DNA of 14,703 nucleotides from a bacterium (lineage in GTDB: Bacteria; Babelota; Babeliae; Babelales; Vermiphilaceae), in contig DAOUPL010000018.1 of NCBI GenBank assembly GCA_030626185.1, positions 1 through 14,703 of the forward strand, in the 5' to 3' direction. The notes under the pieces are model-generated. The model was not told the DNA's origin and did not search any database. It saw only the letters and a program-made list of their open reading frames with translations. Every line of letters starts with the position of its first letter. The stretch's first letter is position 1. Both the position numbers and the translations under genes were made by a program. Shown piece by piece: positions 13,321 through 14,703 of the stretch.

Positions 13321-14703
13321 ATTATCTTAATGCTAGCATCGTTATTTGCCACTCACGAATTGTGTGTTGGACAAACAGTACAAAAACAAGGATGGGGACA
13401 ATGGGCCAAAGAAAAGGTCTCTAGTACAATTTACGGCATAGAAACAGAACCGTTTCCTGCTTACTTTGAAATCAACAACGTGCCAGGTAATCAAGCGATT
13501 TCAATAAAGCACTTTAGAGGTCATTTCACAGGTCAAATTAAAGAAATATCCAGTCCTGAAGGACCAAGAATTGCTGGTCGTAAAAGAAGAGGAAAAATAA
13601 CACTCGTAAAGAGCAAATTTAGTAGATTATCACAAGCATACGACGTTGGTGATATTGGCGAAGTTGAAAAATACATGCCATCACAAAATTTATTTGGCAA
13701 GAGTCCAGTTGGTTTTAGATTGTCAAAAATTATACCCGAAGCTGGTACAAAAATAACCTTTAACCTTTCACAATTTGCCGATCTAAAAAAAGAACTTTAT
13801 TCATCTATTGATTTTTTACTCAATGATCCAAGCATTACAAAAGAAGAAAAATCTGGTTATCGAGTAATTAAGGATGTCCTCGATAAACTTTATCAATTAG
13901 CGCAAAAAGTTGTGGGCGGTCTTGGATACGGTACTCCAGTAATTCAACTTGATTTAGACGAGAAGCAGACAACGTTTAGAGCGCTTAGTGATTTTTATTA
14001 CACGTTTGCGTTATTTACCAACTCAGTAATTATTCAAAAAATGCTAACACAACCAGTTATCTTTAAAATGCCACCAGAAACAGCTGATTCTTTTGGAGAA
14101 TGGTCACACGACAACAAAAACTTTCTTTCAAAACATTGGAAATGGTTTGCAGGTGCAGCAGCAATCGGCACAGCTGCTTTAGCATGGCAAAATAGAGAAT
14201 TCTTAGAATCTTCATTCAAAACTGCTCAAAAAACTGCGAGCCCATATGCTCAAGCTGCAGTAGGCAGAGCATATAAAGATATCACAGGCATGGGCAAAGA
14301 TGTTTCTTATGTCTTGAAAGCTGCTCAAAAAGCTGCACCTTCAGCTTATCAAAAAGCACTTGAAATTAGCAGAACTACAGCAAAAGGTATAAAAAGTGAT
14401 GTCGAAGGTGCAAGAAGCTACTTAAGCCCATACTTAAGCCCAACTTACAAGAAAGCTCTTGAAGTTGGTAAACCCGCAGTAAGTAGAGCATATAAAGATA
14501 TCACAGGTATTGGAAAAGATATTTATTCTGCCGGAAAAACTGCTTACGAAGCCGCTCCTTCAGCTTATCAAAAAGCACTTGAAGCTGGTAAAACTGCTAC
14601 AGAAACTGTGGCTCAAAAATTGTATGATCTAGGAGAACAAACACCTGAAATTTCAGCAGATATAGCTGGATTAGGAGTTGCTGGATTAAGTTCAGCAGGA
14701 ATA
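13306..14703 (+). CDS. Exported, membrane-anchored protein with 73-residue helical repeats (tandem paralogue 2, partial)
   Basis: The frame is open for 466 codons to the right edge, so the C-terminus is missing. Residues 1-22 (MNKKLIILMLASLFATHELC then VG) look like a signal peptide. A domain of about 240 residues follows, related to the preceding gene (ITFNLSQFADLKKEL at 150-164, ALSDFYYTF at 226-234, PVIFKMP at 250-256). A short hydrophobic segment at about 279-294 (KWFAGAAAIGTAALAW) may be an anchor. From about residue 306 it becomes Ala/Lys/Tyr-rich and helical with a repeat of period 73: AVGRAYKDITGMGKD (318-332) and AVSRAYKDITGIGKD (391-405), each followed by APSAYQKALE. The tail suggests a long amphipathic helical array. 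I recognise no family. Confidence 0.82.
   Translation, partial: MNKKLIILMLASLFATHELCVGQTVQKQGWGQWAKEKVSSTIYGIETEPFPAYFEINNVPGNQAISIKHFRGHFTGQIKEISSPEGPRIAGRKRRGKITLVKSKFSRLSQAYDVGDIGEVEKYMPSQNLFGKSPVGFRLSKIIPEAGTKITFNLSQFADLKKELYSSIDFLLNDPSITKEEKSGYRVIKDVLDKLYQLAQKVVGGLGYGTPVIQLDLDEKQTTFRALSDFYYTFALFTNSVIIQKMLTQPVIFKMPPETADSFGEWSHDNKNFLSKHWKWFAGAAAIGTAALAWQNREFLESSFKTAQKTASPYAQAAVGRAYKDITGMGKDVSYVLKAAQKAAPSAYQKALEISRTTAKGIKSDVEGARSYLSPYLSPTYKKALEVGKPAVSRAYKDITGIGKDIYSAGKTAYEAAPSAYQKALEAGKTATETVAQKLYDLGEQTPEISADIAGLGVAGLSSAGI
14257..14364 (+). repeat. In-gene direct repeat, copy 1 (period 219 bases)
   Basis: This unit encodes AVGRAYKDITG to APSAYQKALE. It matches 14476-14583 at exactly 219 bases (73 codons) with no indel. 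Its ends are most alike: AGAGCATATAAAGATATCAC at the start, and an exact 27-base match at 14338-14364. The middle has diverged in sequence but not in length. Confidence 0.85.
14476..14583 (+). repeat. In-gene direct repeat, copy 2
   Basis: This is the second copy, encoding AVSRAYKDITG to APSAYQKALE. Between the copies, SPYLSPTYKKALEVGK (374-389) looks like a third, more diverged version of the SPYAQ / PSAYQKALE element. The array may continue past the window edge. Confidence 0.85.

Noticed and set aside
13306..13371. Lipoprotein signal for the exported protein at 13306
   Set aside because: A cysteine is at residue 20, but the preceding residues (HEL) do not make a lipobox, so a standard signal peptide is more likely.
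1..14703. CRISPR array, toxin-antitoxin pair, prophage or restriction genes
   Set aside because: No regularly spaced short repeats and no motif of these systems was seen on either strand; the only regular repeat is inside the coding sequence at 14257-14583.

Overview
The window is AT-rich and densely packed, with short spacers, ATGA/GTGA gene overlaps and several GTG or TTG starts. It mixes conserved bacterial housekeeping genes (pheT, lspA, pgpA, comF, trhO, murB, an aquaporin and a probable 7-deazaguanine/queuosine-precursor transporter) with many exported proteins I do not recognise. MurB and LspA imply a peptidoglycan-making, lipoprotein-processing bacterium. The compact layout and the number of orphan signal-peptide proteins would suit a host-associated lineage such as Dependentiae (TM6/Babeliae). 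That placement is inference; nothing here proves taxonomy.

Layout. At 1-121 a minus-strand gene runs off the left edge; it has a good Shine-Dalgarno and an extended -10 and may be the end of an insertion sequence. Two plus-strand orphans follow: a small acidic cytoplasmic protein (128-511) and a 497-residue exported protein (584-2077). They end at a strong bidirectional terminator (2096-2128), shared with a convergent minus-strand operon read pheT > lspA > pgpA > comF (6042 down to 2127). Next come two small plus-strand exported/membrane orphans (6206-7161), a second bidirectional terminator (7180-7212), and a convergent aquaporin gene (7235-7855, minus). The aquaporin is divergent from trhO across a spacer with overlapping promoter elements and a dyad. 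trhO overlaps murB by 85 bases. A 250-base gap after murB (9902-10151) has raised GC and several hairpins. Two minus-strand exported paralogues in tandem (10152-11345) are divergent from the transporter gene (11443-12096). The right end holds a second tandem paralogue pair of exported, membrane-anchored proteins (12179-13276, and 13306 to the window edge); the second carries a 73-codon internal repeat.

How the genes relate. PgpA makes phosphatidylglycerol, the diacylglyceryl donor for prolipoproteins, and LspA then removes their signal peptides, so these two operon neighbours sit in linked envelope pathways. MurB supplies UDP-MurNAc for peptidoglycan. TrhO (U34 hydroxylation) and the deazaguanine transporter (queuosine at G34) both point to tRNA wobble-base modification. 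The accessory part is dominated by exported proteins of unknown function, and twice these occur as diverged tandem duplicates, which is what one would expect from lineage-specific surface or secreted protein families.
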